64,000 nucleotides of DNA from Paragyromitra xinjiangensis (GCA_038503065.1 JBCAMK010000006.1:744001-808000), one strand, 5' to 3'; shown: positions 31,318 through 43,391, counted from the stretch's first letter. Numbers and translations are program-made. Notes: generated from the letters alone by a model not told the origin.

Positions 31318-34300
31318 ATGAGGCTCTCTCTCTCTTTACAGCACACTGCTTTGTGGTGGGGGCTTCTCGCCTCCGCCTATTCACTCTTTTGGTTTTCTGC
31401 CTCTCATGCTCATGCTCACGCAATTCCGAACCATAATCTTCACCGGCATTCCTACCTTCGCTCAAAAGGATTACATACAGTGGCTCCACCTCTAGCCAAC
31501 GAAGACGTGGGAAAGTCTGCTTGCGAAAATCCCACCATTCCTTTTTATTTTGATTATTCAGCCAAGAAACGTTCAGAATTTACAGATGAAAAAATCTGTG
31601 CTAAAAACACCCTCTTATCGGCAAGAGATGTCGTAGATGACTACTCCTGCTCGGAGACAAAGCCTTGCTCTAATGGTAGATACTAAGACCCTGAAGATCT
31701 CACCTCACTTGTGATTCTGACTGTCTACTTAGGCGCATGTTGTTCTAAGGCCTCCGGATACTGTGGTAAGTGACCTTCCTCTAACGTTTAGTAGCTATCG
31801 CCATGTATCTAACAGAAACTCCATTTCAGGTTATGGGCCTGATTCCTGCGGAACTGATGGCTTGTCTCCTAATGATAAGTGTTGGAGTAATTGCGACGCT
31901 CATGCCGAGTGCGGGGAATTTTCACTCCCAGCAGACAAGAAATGCCCACTCAACGTCTGCTGTAGTGAGTTCGGCTTCTGCGGAATGACGGCAGAATTCT
32001 GCACGAAAACTGGAGACAAAGGATGTCAGAGCAACTGCGACCAACCTGGTTCAGGCTCTTCTAGCGGAGATGTCCAGAAGCGCATCATCGGATACTATGA
32101 AGCCTGGGCTCATGACCGAAGCTGCAGTGGTATGACTTTCCAGGATATTCCTGTCGAGAGTATTACCCACCTCAATTTCGCTTTTGGGTATATCGCGCCC
32201 GGAACTTTGGAAGTTGTGCCAATGGATGATCTACCTGCTTCTTTATTCTCAGATCTCACAGCCCTCAAGTCGAGAAATCGTGGACTCAAGGCGATTATTT
32301 CACTTGGAGGCTGGACTTTCAATGATAATGGTACAGCGACACAACCAGTGTACAGTTCTATGGTCGCATCCGCCGATAGCCGGAGTACTTTTATTAACAA
32401 TCTTTTCACTTTTATGAACCATTATGGCTTCGACGGAGTTGACTTTGATTGGGTGAGAAACATATCTCTCTCTTTTTTTTTGGTTAAGTAAACTCATATG
32501 GTTGTGTCTGCATAGGAGTATCCAGGTGCTCCTGATCGCGGTGGGAATCCCGACGATGGAGTGAACTTCTCAACATTTTTGAAAGAACTGAAAGACGCGA
32601 TTGCGGGCCAGTCAACCAAATACGAAGTCTCCTTCACAGCTCCGACTTCTTACTGGTATTTGAGGTGGTTTGATATCGAGGAGACAATGAAGAATGTTGA
32701 TTTTGCAAATATCATGAGTAAGTCGCATCACGCCTAGCTCCGGAGTTTCTAGCTAAGCTAATATAATTTTGTACTATATAGGTTACGAGTGCGTAACATT
32801 CTTCATTCTTTACGATACTAATTAACTTGAACTAACTAACTCGCCTTGCGCACACTTAATAGCTTGCACGGAACCTGGGACTCCACAAATCCTATCGGCA
32901 ATCGCGTTCTCGCGCATACAAACTTGACAGAAATCAAAGAGGCACTGGACCTCTTCTGGAGAAACAATGTCGATCCCGCAAAGATAAATCTTGGTATGGG
33001 TTTCTATGGACGCTCGTTCCAATTGTCAGATCCCGGATGCTGGCAGCCAGGTTGTGCCTTTAAAGGTGGCGCTGCGCCCGGTGCTGTAAGTCTATCTTGC
33101 TCAACCCTTGTCTATCTTCATTGCGGGAAGATCTGACAGCAGTTTAAATAGTGCACCCAAAATTCTGGCACCCTCTCCTATAAAGAAATCACCCAGATCA
33201 TCGATCAGCAGAATCTTACCCCTTACTATGACAAAGAGAATGCGGTTAAGTATATCACCTGGAATAAAGACCAGTGGGTGTCATACGACGACGAAGATAC
33301 CTTCCAGCAGAAGATCAAGTTTGCTAATGACCTTGGCCTGGGTGGAATGCTCATTTGGGCGATTGACCTGGATACTGACGATCTTAAGGCCCTCCGTGCG
33401 GTTCTGTATCCCAAAGAATTGAACGCGTTTAATTCAGAAGCTGATAAGACAAGCTACTGGGAAGACGCTGTCGCAGGTGATTGTAGGGTGACGGATTGCG
33501 GTGGAAGTTGCAATCCAGGGGAGATAGCGGTCACAAAGCAGCCGTGTGGAGGGGCCAAGCCCGTCACTAGGCATTCCAAAGAAGCCGATAGCACCCTTTG
33601 CTGCCCGATATCTGCCGCCCCGGATCCGAAGAATTGCAAATGGGAGGGAACGGCATCTTCATGTAATGGACACTGTCATCCCGGTCAAGTCGCTCTGGAA
33701 TCGAATAGGTGGGGTGACGGAAAGTACTGTGAAGACGGTTAGTTTCCAGACAGTATCGTGGGTCCGATCACCACTGATAAAACTATCTAGGCCTAAAGTT
33801 CTATTGCTGCGATGTCCCTGAAGCAAAGAGTATCGATTGCTCCTGGAAAGATACATGCGATAGTAGTGAGACCTTGATGACGTTCGATGGCACCTTTCTT
33901 GAGACTATTTCCGACATCGTTGGTATTTTTGGTGGGCTGTTTGGCCCGCCCCTTGCCTCTGCCCTGGATGGGCTTGACCGCGAGCTCGGCCGGGAGTTTT
34001 GCTGTTCGGCAGAGGAAGCCAAGAAATGGACAAACTGCGCGTGGCACGGTCAACCCGGTAGCTGCTTCGATAACCACTGCGACACCGGCCATCAGGTGCA
34101 GCTAGCTGAAAGTGCCTACGGACAAGGCGAGAGCTGTTTCCCAAGGCTGGAGCGGACAAGAGCGTTCTGCTGCGATCCTGCCGATGGAAAGTCCCTATTC
34201 CTCCCAGTGCCGCTCGAGTATCTTTTCCCGAATCCCCCTCCCAAAGAAACTGCGGACGTCGATGTCAAGCTCAAGGTTGATCCGACATGGGGTACGGGAA

Positions 34301-37300
34301 CTGATAAAGGAACCGATGAACCAAATGTGAGTTCCTGTAATCATTAACAGAGACCTAAACCCTGAATATGTCTGTGGTTGTGAGCTAACGTCGATATATA
34401 GAACGCCGCCTTTGGCTTTGTCGTTCTGGCCTCGCCCGAGGAGTTGCAGCAAACGCTCGACAGACGAGATGGTTCCCACTGGGAGCTTTTCGACTGTATG
34501 GACACCACGAGCGAGGAAGCGCAGACAATCCGCATGGTCTGCACCGATCTCTCCCCCGCCAGCAACTGCGACAAGATCCATCTCGGCCATGGCGCCCCCG
34601 GAACTATTCTCCAGATGCCTGATGGAGTAAGTCCGCTCACCAATCCCTCACATATGAACACTTGCTAACAAGCTATTTGTAGTGCGGACCTGGCAAATAC
34701 GCCGTCGCAAAGGAAATGATCCTCTCCCGGAACCAGACCCTCCCCCACCACCTCTTGAAACGTAACCTAGACCCTACACCCGTCTACGACCTTACTTTCG
34801 ACTACGACTTCACCCGCGTCCCTCGCGATCTAGGTGACACGCAGATGCGTCTCGACTTCAGTAACGAAGTTGGATACTGGGACTCGGTCGTTAATAAGGC
34901 CGGCGAGACAAAGCGGAAACGGTCATTGGCTGATCACGGCGGAAATCATAAGCGTTGGCTGGAGGAAGAATGGCGCGACGACATGCACTTCGGAGGCCTC
35001 AGCAGCCGTGAAGAACTGCACAAGCGGTGGTTCGGCAGCGATATCGTCGAATGGCTAAGAAACCTTGTAGGCGTAGCCACGGGGACGCAAGGAATATCGC
35101 ACTCCATCGATGAGAAATTGACTGCCGTCTTGATCGATGAGCAGTGGGGACCGTGTCCTGTCGGCGGCGCCAGCTTGCAGGCAAACCTCAACGCCAAAGT
35201 CCAAGCTGAAGTCAAAGTCGACACGAACTTCGGCCTCACAATCATCACGACACTGGCTTTCCCACCCGACCTGAGTAACTCATATCTATACTTCCGGAAC
35301 AAGGGAGAAGTCACGGCTAAGTTCACGCTCGATGCTATCGCAAGTGTGACGTTCAACACTGGCCCGAAGGAACTCTTTGGACTGGACAACTTCCCCGGCG
35401 CAACATTTACCGTGCCTGGTATCTTGACGGTTGGACCCAACTTCAAACTGATGGCGTCGGTAGATGCCAGCTTGATCCTCGCCGGGCACCTGGAGTCGCA
35501 AGTCAACATCGCGAGCTGGGAGGTACAGCAAACATACCCTCAGCAAAGCAGCGAATACGAGCCCAAGGGCCTTGACAGTCCTGACCGCGACGGAACCCAG
35601 ATACTTGGGGAACCGACGTTCGACTACTCTGTCTCCGCCCGAGGTGAGGTCACAGCGCATCTGATGCCCACCTTCACCTTCGGCATCGACTTTGAGCCAC
35701 GGTGGAAAGTCGACAGCTGTAAAGTTGATCTCGTGGCCGATGGCTGGGTCCGACTAATGGCCGCTGCGGAGCTGTCAAGCAATCCCGCCACCTGCCCGTT
35801 CACGTATGGCGTGGACGCCGGCGCCGACCTCTACGCTAAACTGACCGTCCCGTCGGTCTTCAACTGGGGCTCCGATCAGATCTTCAATATCGCGCAGATC
35901 CCCGCCAAACAAATTGTCCAGGGCGGTTCATGTCCCAAATCGCAGAACGCAAAGCGCGACCTCTTGGACGCTGAATATCCCTACTATAATGCCTCGGCGG
36001 GAGAGGTATCACTCGCAACCGGGGCTATCAGCCGGCGCGACATCGTCGTTGGCCCACTCCTATCCATTCCTTCCAGCTTCCTAAAATGCCCCGGCGACAC
36101 GGCCTCCGACCAAAACTGCCCGATCTGCGGGGCCGCAGATGAGGTAACTGGGGAGCTCAGACGCCGCGACGGCACCGACGGTGACGCAGAAGTCTGCCGG
36201 CTGCCCGCCGCGCGGCCAGAGAATGCGCTCTGCACAGAGGATGGTTCGACGAGCCAAAAGAGAGACGTGTATGCCAGCCCATGGATCGACATCGGGAATG
36301 CTTCAGACTCCGACACGCACTGGCTCTCGAAGCGCGCGCCGAAATTAGACAACAAAGTGTTCAACTGGGTGACGGCCCTCGGTGGGCCATGGTTATTCTC
36401 ACAGTATCCCGTGTGTGTCGCAAGTAACCCGCCCAGCGTCGCGAAGTGGTATGCTTTCACCGATGATACCTGCTCCGCCGCAGTTTCGAAAATGAATAAA
36501 AACGGCAATAATGTCGGAACTACCCCCATCGCAGGCAACTTTGCCAGTGAGTTGAAAATACCCTTTACCTGTGAACCTTAGAAACCTGCAGTGCTAACTC
36601 CTTCCTCCACCAGCCGATCACGTCTTCGAAGTCCAACTCGTCACAAAATTCTTCAAATGGCTCGCCGGGCTCCCTGACTCTAACCAACTTCCCATGCGTG
36701 CTGGCTGGCAGAGCGCCTCCGTTGACTGGGTCGAAGGCTATGTCCTCGGCCTCCCCGGCGCGCAATTCCCTGTATTCTCCGTCGGCGGCCAGGGTAGCTG
36801 TTTCGACATCATCTCGACGAACTACGTCGGCTCTGCTGGTAACACTGACCCCCTCGCGCTGCTTCTCTCGGGGATCAACGGCGCAAAAGGAAAGTGGCTC
36901 GCCGGCGATGTCAATATCGCTGCCCAAGGTTCCAACCTGAAGCAAGACATGAACAACATCCGCGAGGTACCTTTCCCCCCCTCCCTCGCCGTACTTAAGT
37001 AGCCACTAACCCCCTGCAGTCCGCCGGCGTCTTCAACTACCTCCGCCTCGCCGACATCCACGACAAATTTATCGCGCCTTCGCTGTCTATGGAACATCTC
37101 TTCGGTACCTTCGATGCCACCTTCCCCTGGGGCACGACGGTCGGTGAGCCAGGCCGCGGCCCCGCGGGCACCGGTGGCCTCCGTAACTACTGGTGCTACT
37201 GGATCGACGCGCACATGCGGCAGATCGAGCTTAATATCGGTCTATGGCGCACGCGCGCTGCGGCGGCCATCCAGCTGCGCACGGGCGGGAGTGGTGCAGC

Positions 37301-37442
37301 GGAAAATTACCGTGATGGCGAGTTCGCGACGGGGGCGTCGAGCGCCGCGAGTATGCAGTTTGTAAAGCCATTTGGGAATAATCCGCCGGCGGATCAGAGT
37401 CGGTATGGGATGTGGGGTGGTCAGGGGTATGGTGCGCCGTGA
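31318..37442 (+). CDS. Subgroup C (killer-toxin-like) chitinase, CBM18-GH18 (1810 aa, 12 exons)
   Basis: Exons: 31318-31675, 31733-31765, 31830-32452, 32516-32717, 32782-32788, 32863-33085, 33152-33737, 33791-34326, 34402-34626, 34683-36546, 36614-36966, 37020-37442. All joins are GT-AG and in frame. Order: signal peptide (residues 1 to about 32); CBM18 chitin-binding region (CSNGACCSKASGYCG, CPLNVCCSEFGFCG, to about residue 195); GH18 catalytic domain, about residues 203-575, with SLGGW, the catalytic motif DGVDFDWE (332-339, Glu339 the proton donor) and MSYDLHGTWD; Cys-rich modules; and a C-terminal half of over 1000 residues lacking known catalytic motifs. Many dibasic sites (KRKR, HKR, AKR, LRRR, QKR, SKR) suggest Kex2-type processing. 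Subgroup C chitinases resemble the chitinase-like alpha/beta precursor of the Kluyveromyces lactis killer toxin and are linked to mycoparasitism and hyphal competition. Whether the C-terminal part has any toxic activity is unknown. Confidence 0.9.
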
Positions 37443-37802
37443 AGGGAAGGAGGGAGGAAGGAGAAGCCGCAAGGAGTAAGAGTATGAGCGGGCGAAAGTG
37501 GTAGATGTAGCTTCTGTGTAGAATATATTTGTACAACATCACGTTTTCTCATACAGTGTCTCTGTTCATCGCTCCTTAGTGTGAAGATGTCCTATCTACC
37601 AAACTCCTAGATGATTGAGAACCCACAAAAAGACCAAGAACTGACCCAAAGAAATTGGAAATGGAGTGAAACGGCTGAAGCAACAAGCTCCTAGCCATTC
37701 AAGGGTATCTCCCCCGTTTCATGCTGTAGTATTTAACATCCACCTAGGAAATCACTCAGCCTGCAAAAAACGCCGTATATATTTCCCTCCCCGTAGACCC
37801 CA

Positions 37803-39026
37803 TCACCTCAAACCCACCAACCTCTCCGCAACACCACTCATCCCCCCTCCAACCCTCCCCACCAAAATCTCCGCCCCTTCCCCCCTCGGCTCCGCCCACA
37901 CAAAACACACACCCTCTTCCTCCCACTGCTCCCTATCCAATACGACCAAAAACCTCGCATACCCATTCTCATGTTCTCGCATCCGAACAGTCCCCGCGCC
38001 AAACCCATACTCTGGGAACCGCCGCCCAGACGGAACGAGATACCCTACAGTTGTATCTACCGTCGCACCATACGCAATGCATTCCGTCAGCGATGACATT
38101 TGCGGCGTGGCCTCAAGCTGCACGCTCGAGGATGGTAGGTGGGTAACGAGATGCGCTGCGAAGCGGCGAGCGATACTGGTGCGTCCGGCGGGAGTGAGAG
38201 GGGTTGTAGTGGTGAACAGCGGGTAGAGGGTGTAAATAAGCGTTGGAACGTCCCCGTCGGGGATGTCAGTCTGGAGGATAATACTACCAGATGGAGTGTC
38301 GGAGGTGGTAACCTGTACTTCTGCGAGCTGCGCAGATGGGGGCTGTGACTCTGTTTCCGGTTCTCTTTCTGCCTCTTGACGCGCCCGAGAAGCCGCGACA
38401 TCCTCCCAATCCCACATCCCCGCGCGCATCCACACGATCCTCAGCTCGTGGTTCGGGTTCGTCGCTGTGGCCATCCTCTGCACGCGCATCTCAGCTTGCT
38501 CAAACACCATACCGTCAACATCTATACCACCGTCTATAATCCCCCTCCTCTCCCCCTCCCTCACATCAAACCACACACCCAGCGGCCCCTCCATACCCCC
38601 ATCATCTCCCTCATGCTGCCAATACCACCGCTCCCGATCAATCACAATGATAAAACCCCCCATGGCTACCTCTTCAGCATACCGCTCAACAATCTTCCCC
38701 GGCCCTTCACTTGCGTGCTCATTCCGCCACTGTCGCTCTCGGCGCTGGTGCTCTACGCACGCCCATACATCCGGCTGCTGTTCATACACGTCAACACGCC
38801 ACGAGCCCCCGTCATCTGAAAAGAGCTCTTGTGGCCAGCGCGTCGTCAGCGCAACATCTGCCGTAGTGTAGACTTGGAAGGAGAAGCTGGGTGGGGTAAG
38901 GTCATTGCCGGTGCCGGACCAGAAAATGTAAGCGGGGCGGTTGGCGTGGTCCGTGAACGGGGTGGTATGGTGTATGAGGGGTGAGCGGGAGAGTTGGCGA
39001 CGCGGAGTAGGGTTGCTGTTAGACAT
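37803..39026 (-). CDS. Uncharacterised two-module protein (407 aa)
   Basis: The open frame extends to 39194, but I prefer the ATG at 39026 (product begins SNSNPTPRRQLS after Met, purine at -3); the extra 56 residues are unremarkable. The protein contains two similar segments, each ending in a beta-strand, Asp-Arg/Glu and aromatic pattern: GGFIIVIDRERWYW near the middle and YARFLVVLDREQWEEEG near the end. Each is preceded by a long variable region (RWPQELFSDDGGSWRVDVYE; SIILQTDIPDGDVPTL). This looks like an internal duplication of one domain. There are no signal peptide or membrane segments. It is convergent with the chitinase gene, 360 bp away. I do not recognise the family with certainty. 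Confidence 0.65.
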   Translation of the reverse strand: MSNSNPTPRRQLSRSPLIHHTTPFTDHANRPAYIFWSGTGNDLTPPSFSFQVYTTADVALTTRWPQELFSDDGGSWRVDVYEQQPDVWACVEHQRRERQWRNEHASEGPGKIVERYAEEVAMGGFIIVIDRERWYWQHEGDDGGMEGPLGVWFDVREGERRGIIDGGIDVDGMVFEQAEMRVQRMATATNPNHELRIVWMRAGMWDWEDVAASRARQEAEREPETESQPPSAQLAEVQVTTSDTPSGSIILQTDIPDGDVPTLIYTLYPLFTTTTPLTPAGRTSIARRFAAHLVTHLPSSSVQLEATPQMSSLTECIAYGATVDTTVGYLVPSGRRFPEYGFGAGTVRMREHENGYARFLVVLDREQWEEEGVCFVWAEPRGEGAEILVGRVGGGMSGVAERLVGLR

Positions 39027-39159
39027 TGCGGCTTGTTGATGCGCGTCGGGGAAGGGACCGACGAGAAGAGACACGGCTTGGTCCGGGTAACCGGTGGAGC
39101 GCATATTAGGGTCAATGATAGAGACCCAAGTGCAGCTCTCCTTGGCTTGAACTCTCAGA

Positions 39160-39382
39160 AGAAATGAGAACGAAGCTTGATTGTTGGGTAACAAATGACA
39201 AACGTGTCAAGGGCCTTCAAATTCCATTCTCTATGACAGTATCGAATTATAAGGGTTTGGGCGGCTGTTCGCTTTTCGATAACAGGTGACAGGAGTTCGA
39301 AGAGAAAACAGCATGCCCGTAGAAGAGAATTTAGGTCTTTTAGCTCTTGATGCCTGGCGGTTTTAATGGGGAGCTCGTTCGG
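39160..39382 (-). pseudogene. F-box gene fragment
   Basis: On the minus strand the frame reads TPNELPIKTARHQELKDLNS, then LLRACCFLFELLSPVIEKR. This closely matches the F-box of the genes at 4322 and 57743 (LPNELVFLIAQYL, then KDLNTLLRASRFLNYLLTPLL). After about 60 residues the similarity ends and no ankyrin repeats follow. The upstream part of the open frame is unrelated and hydrophobic. It is probably a remnant of a third F-box/ankyrin gene, truncated at or near the start of the neighbouring 407 aa gene. Confidence 0.6.
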
Positions 39383-39583
39383 CGTTCCGAGAAATGTTGC
39401 CAGAATAGAAGTAACACCGAAAGCAAAAATTATTCTCCTAAAACGATGGAAAAGCTTTCGTAACATCATGGGCAGTCGAAAACTATCGGTATTTGTGCTA
39501 AAATGAGGTGTGGAGGACTGCTCTTCATATACAAATGTGAAATAAACATTCGAAAGAGGGAGCGATGGTAGAAATACAAGCAC

Positions 39584-40580
39584 GGCATTCCCTAGCCTGA
39601 GCGACTTAGTCTAACATTTATCGCGGCCGATTATAACTATGGCCGGTTTCTATCACAAACAGGCTCGGGAAACGCTGACCTCAAAGGTGATGAAAATCAG
39701 TGGTAAGGGACTCAGGGTTCCGTTCTCAGCGAACTACATCCCGACCGGAAATAGATAGAATTCCGGTATGTACGGTGGGAGGGATCCTAAAGTAGCACCG
39801 ACTAGGAATCTGCCTTTCATCGAGAAGAGATTCTGCCACCAATATCTCTTAACATGTAGGGGCGAAAGTTACACAATCTCCAACAGCTGCAACCCGAATA
39901 TCGCAATCAGGAGTTCGTTTCTTCATGCGTAAACCTTCATGCTTAGGAGATACGGACGACCGGTGCATACTCCTCATTTAGGGCAAAAACTGCTATCCGC
40001 ATTTACATCGTCCATATGCATAAGCTTTACAGGTTACAGATGTACCACCATCAACAACCAGCCCCGTGCTAAACGACTTGTTTATCAAAGCGCAAGAATG
40101 TATGAGTGCTAATAACGGTGGCCAGCCACAAGGAACAAGATCGGGGCTACGGAATCGCTAAGAACTTATCGTGGAGAAAACGAAGAAACTTCCTTCAATA
40201 ACGGGTTAGGGTTTATTGACAATTGAGGCAGCCAACGATCAAAGTTCATAGCCAAGAGTTAAAGGAGTAATTTAGGATTCCGTCTCCGCCCTTTTACGCT
40301 ACAAAAAATTCTTGCTCCAGCTAAACGTACTCTCTATTGGTGGTCAAACAGGCCATATAAAGTACTCAGCTAAAACCTACAAAATAAGGAGCGCGAGACA
40401 TAGTTATGGATCGGAAAGTATTTGCTCCGTACGGGCGTTTCTGCAACTGGGGAACACCCGCTCCAACTGAAGGTTCTTCGCGCCATTCTCCGCTAGTTGT
40501 ATAGCAGGCGTACCACCACCAGCTGAACATATAAATCATAATTATCCTCGGAAACTTCGATACCATCAGCAAGATTCTTG
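39584..40580. other. Intergenic region, nothing recognised
   Basis: No gene, RNA gene or repeat could be supported. The right end is the promoter of the P450 gene. One telomere-like GGGTTAGGGTTT lies near 40205. Confidence 0.5.
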
Positions 40581-42584
40581 ATGGAGTATTTCCAGCTAAA
40601 CCAACACCGCAGTCAGACACTCTTCCTAGCATTATGTGGGCTTTGGGTGCTGTGGAGAATTTTTCTCATTATCCAAAGATTCTTTTTCCATCCCTTATCC
40701 TCTTTCCCAGGGCCAAAGATCGCCAGTGTATCCACCATCTATCGAATGTATTACTCGATATGGAAAGACGGGGAGATGCTTTCACAAATTGAAAAGCTTC
40801 ACGAGAGATACGGTAAGATTCGAGTTCTTTCAAGCGAAAGAGGGAGTAGCGACGTGCTAACTTCGTGACAGGCCCCATCGTCCGCATTAGCCCAAATGAG
40901 GTACCAGTTCCTTCAATATCGCCGAGACCATAGCAACTAATCAGCCGCAGCTACACTTCAGCAACCCCGAAGTTTACCATAAAATCTACGCTTCAGGCTC
41001 AAAGTTTATCAAAGATTCTGACTTCTATGCTATGTTTGCTCAGGAGGATGCCATATTTGGCATAATATCACCCGCAGCGCACAAACTTCGCAAGGATCTC
41101 CTCAGCCCGCTCTTTTCCCGAAGAAATATCCTAGGAATTGAGCCATTGATGCAAGCGAAGGTATATCCTCCAATTCAAACTAGCCTTGGGCTGTGCTCAC
41201 TGCTCAAGATTGATAAATTATGCGAACTGCTCTCCGAGAATTACGATAGGGGCAGGGCATCGAATCTATGCTTTGGGTATGCCTCTATGGCAGTTGACAT
41301 CATAAACGAATTCTGTTATGGAAAATGTCCGGAGGGTCTCGAAGCGCTTAGTGGCCATACCTTTGAATCTATTTTAGTTACGTCGACGAGATGTTCTATC
41401 AATTGGACTGTTTGGATGTATCGGAATTTTGGGTGGATTCGAGGGTTAGTAGTCAACCTTCCGGAAAAACTAGCCAACATAATTACACCATCAAATACCT
41501 GGACAATCATTATGATGAATGTAACTTGTCGCGCGTCCCATTTTTGATAATTACTAACCCTGCATAGTCTCTAGAAAGTATGATTGATGACATGCTCCGC
41601 GACCCCACAGCCTGCAAGGAAAGCTCTCATCCAACAATATTCGGGCGGCTCTTAAATCCCGACATATCAAAGGGCCAAACACTTCCTTCGCGAGAAACCC
41701 TCATTCAAGAAGGAATGGGATTTATCATGGCTGGGAGTGTGGAACTCTCTAACGCCCTGACATATGGGACATTCCACGTTTTGAACGATCCTGAAATGCA
41801 TAAGACACTCCTTGAAGAATTAATTTCCGTCTGGCCTGACCCAAAAAAATCCGTCAAATTTGAAGTTCTAGAAAAACTTCCCTATTTGGTAATTCCTCAG
41901 CTCCAGTTAGCTCGGGGACTTGCTGGGAGCCCTATTTTAATATAATAAACAGACTGGAATTGTCAAGGAAAGTTTACGCCTAACCCATGGCGCAGTATCT
42001 GGCCTTCCTCGAGTAGTCCCTACAGGCGGCGTGGAGCTAGACGGTGCTCAAATCCCAGAAGGAGTATTTAGCATCAACCCCAAGCATATAACCCTGTTTT
42101 GACTCATTCATTCAATAGGTCATCGTATCGATCAGCGCAACATACCCACACCTAGACGAATCTGTGTATCCTGATAGCAATGAATTTAGGCCAGAAAGAT
42201 GGGCTCAAACCAACGGGAGAACTGATCGCGCAAGGAATTTGGTCTCGTTTTCAAGGGGCCCTCGGCAATGTATTGGAATCACGTGAGTTAACCCATCGTC
42301 TCAAGCTTAGCTAAGTCGTTTTAACGAAATGGTAGAATGGCCAATATGGAACTGTACCTGGCGCTGGCAAACTTGTTCAGGAGGTTTGATATGACGATTC
42401 AAGAAACAAGGTAAGTAAGCTTACTATCACTTAAGCTATCACTCTTATCTGATTTCCCGATTGCAGAGCTGAAGATTTCAAGTGGAAAGAGTATTTCGGG
42501 CCAGTGTTCGTTGGACGGCCATTACACGCCTTCACCAAACCTCGAGCAGAGTATAAGGCTAGTTTCTCACCTTCACGGGTTTAA
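40581..42584 (+). CDS. Cytochrome P450 monooxygenase (523 aa, 9 exons)
   Basis: Exons: 40581-40812, 40872-40900, 40951-41160, 41209-41520, 41568-41888, 41953-42063, 42119-42282, 42336-42410, 42467-42584. All joins are GT-AG and the frame is continuous. An N-terminal membrane anchor ([18 protein letters not shown]) precedes the proline-rich hinge ([11 protein letters not shown]). The ExxR of the K helix is Glu374-Arg377 (KESLR), the PERF-like motif is FRPERW, and the heme loop is [10 protein letters not shown] with Cys456 as the thiolate ligand. Length and order are normal for a microsomal class II fungal P450. The opening ([19 protein letters not shown]) is of the type seen in trichodiene-oxygenase-like P450s, but the substrate cannot be predicted. 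The I-helix reads [12 protein letters not shown] instead of the usual AGTDTTA-type motif, so the acid-Thr pair used in oxygen activation is altered. No secondary-metabolite core enzyme is nearby. Confidence 0.88.
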
Positions 42585-42800
42585 AACTTGGACAAGATAT
42601 ATTTGTGGACGGACGGACGGACACTTTCATTCCTCGTAGATACAAGATTAATAAAAAAAAAGCTCCCCGATTCACATAAATTTCTACCCAAAATATTTAC
42701 CCCTTTTCGTATTTTTGGGCGAAAGCTGAGAAATCTCTTACTTCTTCTTCGACGGCCAACCCCCAGCCACAGTAGGAGCTAAAGTGCGGTTAGTTGATAT

Positions 42801-43391
42801 TCAGTACCAGAGTATCTGGGTGGAGTCCATACTAGCTCCATAATAGATGATACCATCGCCAACTTCAGCATCAAAGACATTGTCAGTTGAGATATCCCAG
42901 ATAGCGTCGCCGGCATCAGCATCGTAGGTAAGCTGGATGGTAGCATCTATGCACTCGCCGTAGTCGGATTGACATCCGCCACCGCAGTAGTAAGAGTTGG
43001 AACCGCACCATCCCTAAGTACTAATTAGATTCTAGCACATGAGCTGTATTACGGCACAAAAACTTACATTGATAGAACAGCAAGGACCGTCATTCCCAGG
43101 CCCACAAGTGTAAGCCACTCCACCAACAGCGTTGTTTGGTGCACACTTATTAACGTTCGGGCCACTGATAGGTGACTGCGTGCGCCGGACGAGCTCGCGC
43201 TTGGTCAAGAACTGTGTGGGGATGATATCGCCCCTTTTAATTTTGAGGTCACGCTTTGCCGGAGCAGCAGTCTGACTGGCGCCATAAAACTGGAAAGGCT
43301 CAGCAACTGCGTTGGGTGCGGGCTCCGCAATAGGAGTAGCCATCACACAGGAGGCCATGAAAATGGCAACGGCGATGAGGACAGATTTCAT
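42801..43391 (-). CDS. Small secreted CBM18 (hevein-like) protein (178 aa, 2 exons)
   Basis: Exons 43068-43391 and 42801-43013 join across a 54 bp intron (GTAAGT donor, ACTTAG acceptor) in phase 0. A signal peptide (KSVLIAVAIFMASCVMA) is followed by a propeptide-like region with dibasic sites (AKR, IKR, TKR, VRR). A hevein-type chitin-binding module follows: CAPNNAVGG, CGPGNDGPCCSINGWCG, SYYCGGGCQS. The remaining roughly 60 residues (IQLTYDADAGDAIWDIS, IIYYGASMD) contain no catalytic motif. It is probably an extracellular chitin-binding protein that could mask or protect fungal chitin. It is the third chitin-binding gene in 17 kb, after the LysM gene and the chitinase. It is convergent with the P450 gene. 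Confidence 0.8.
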
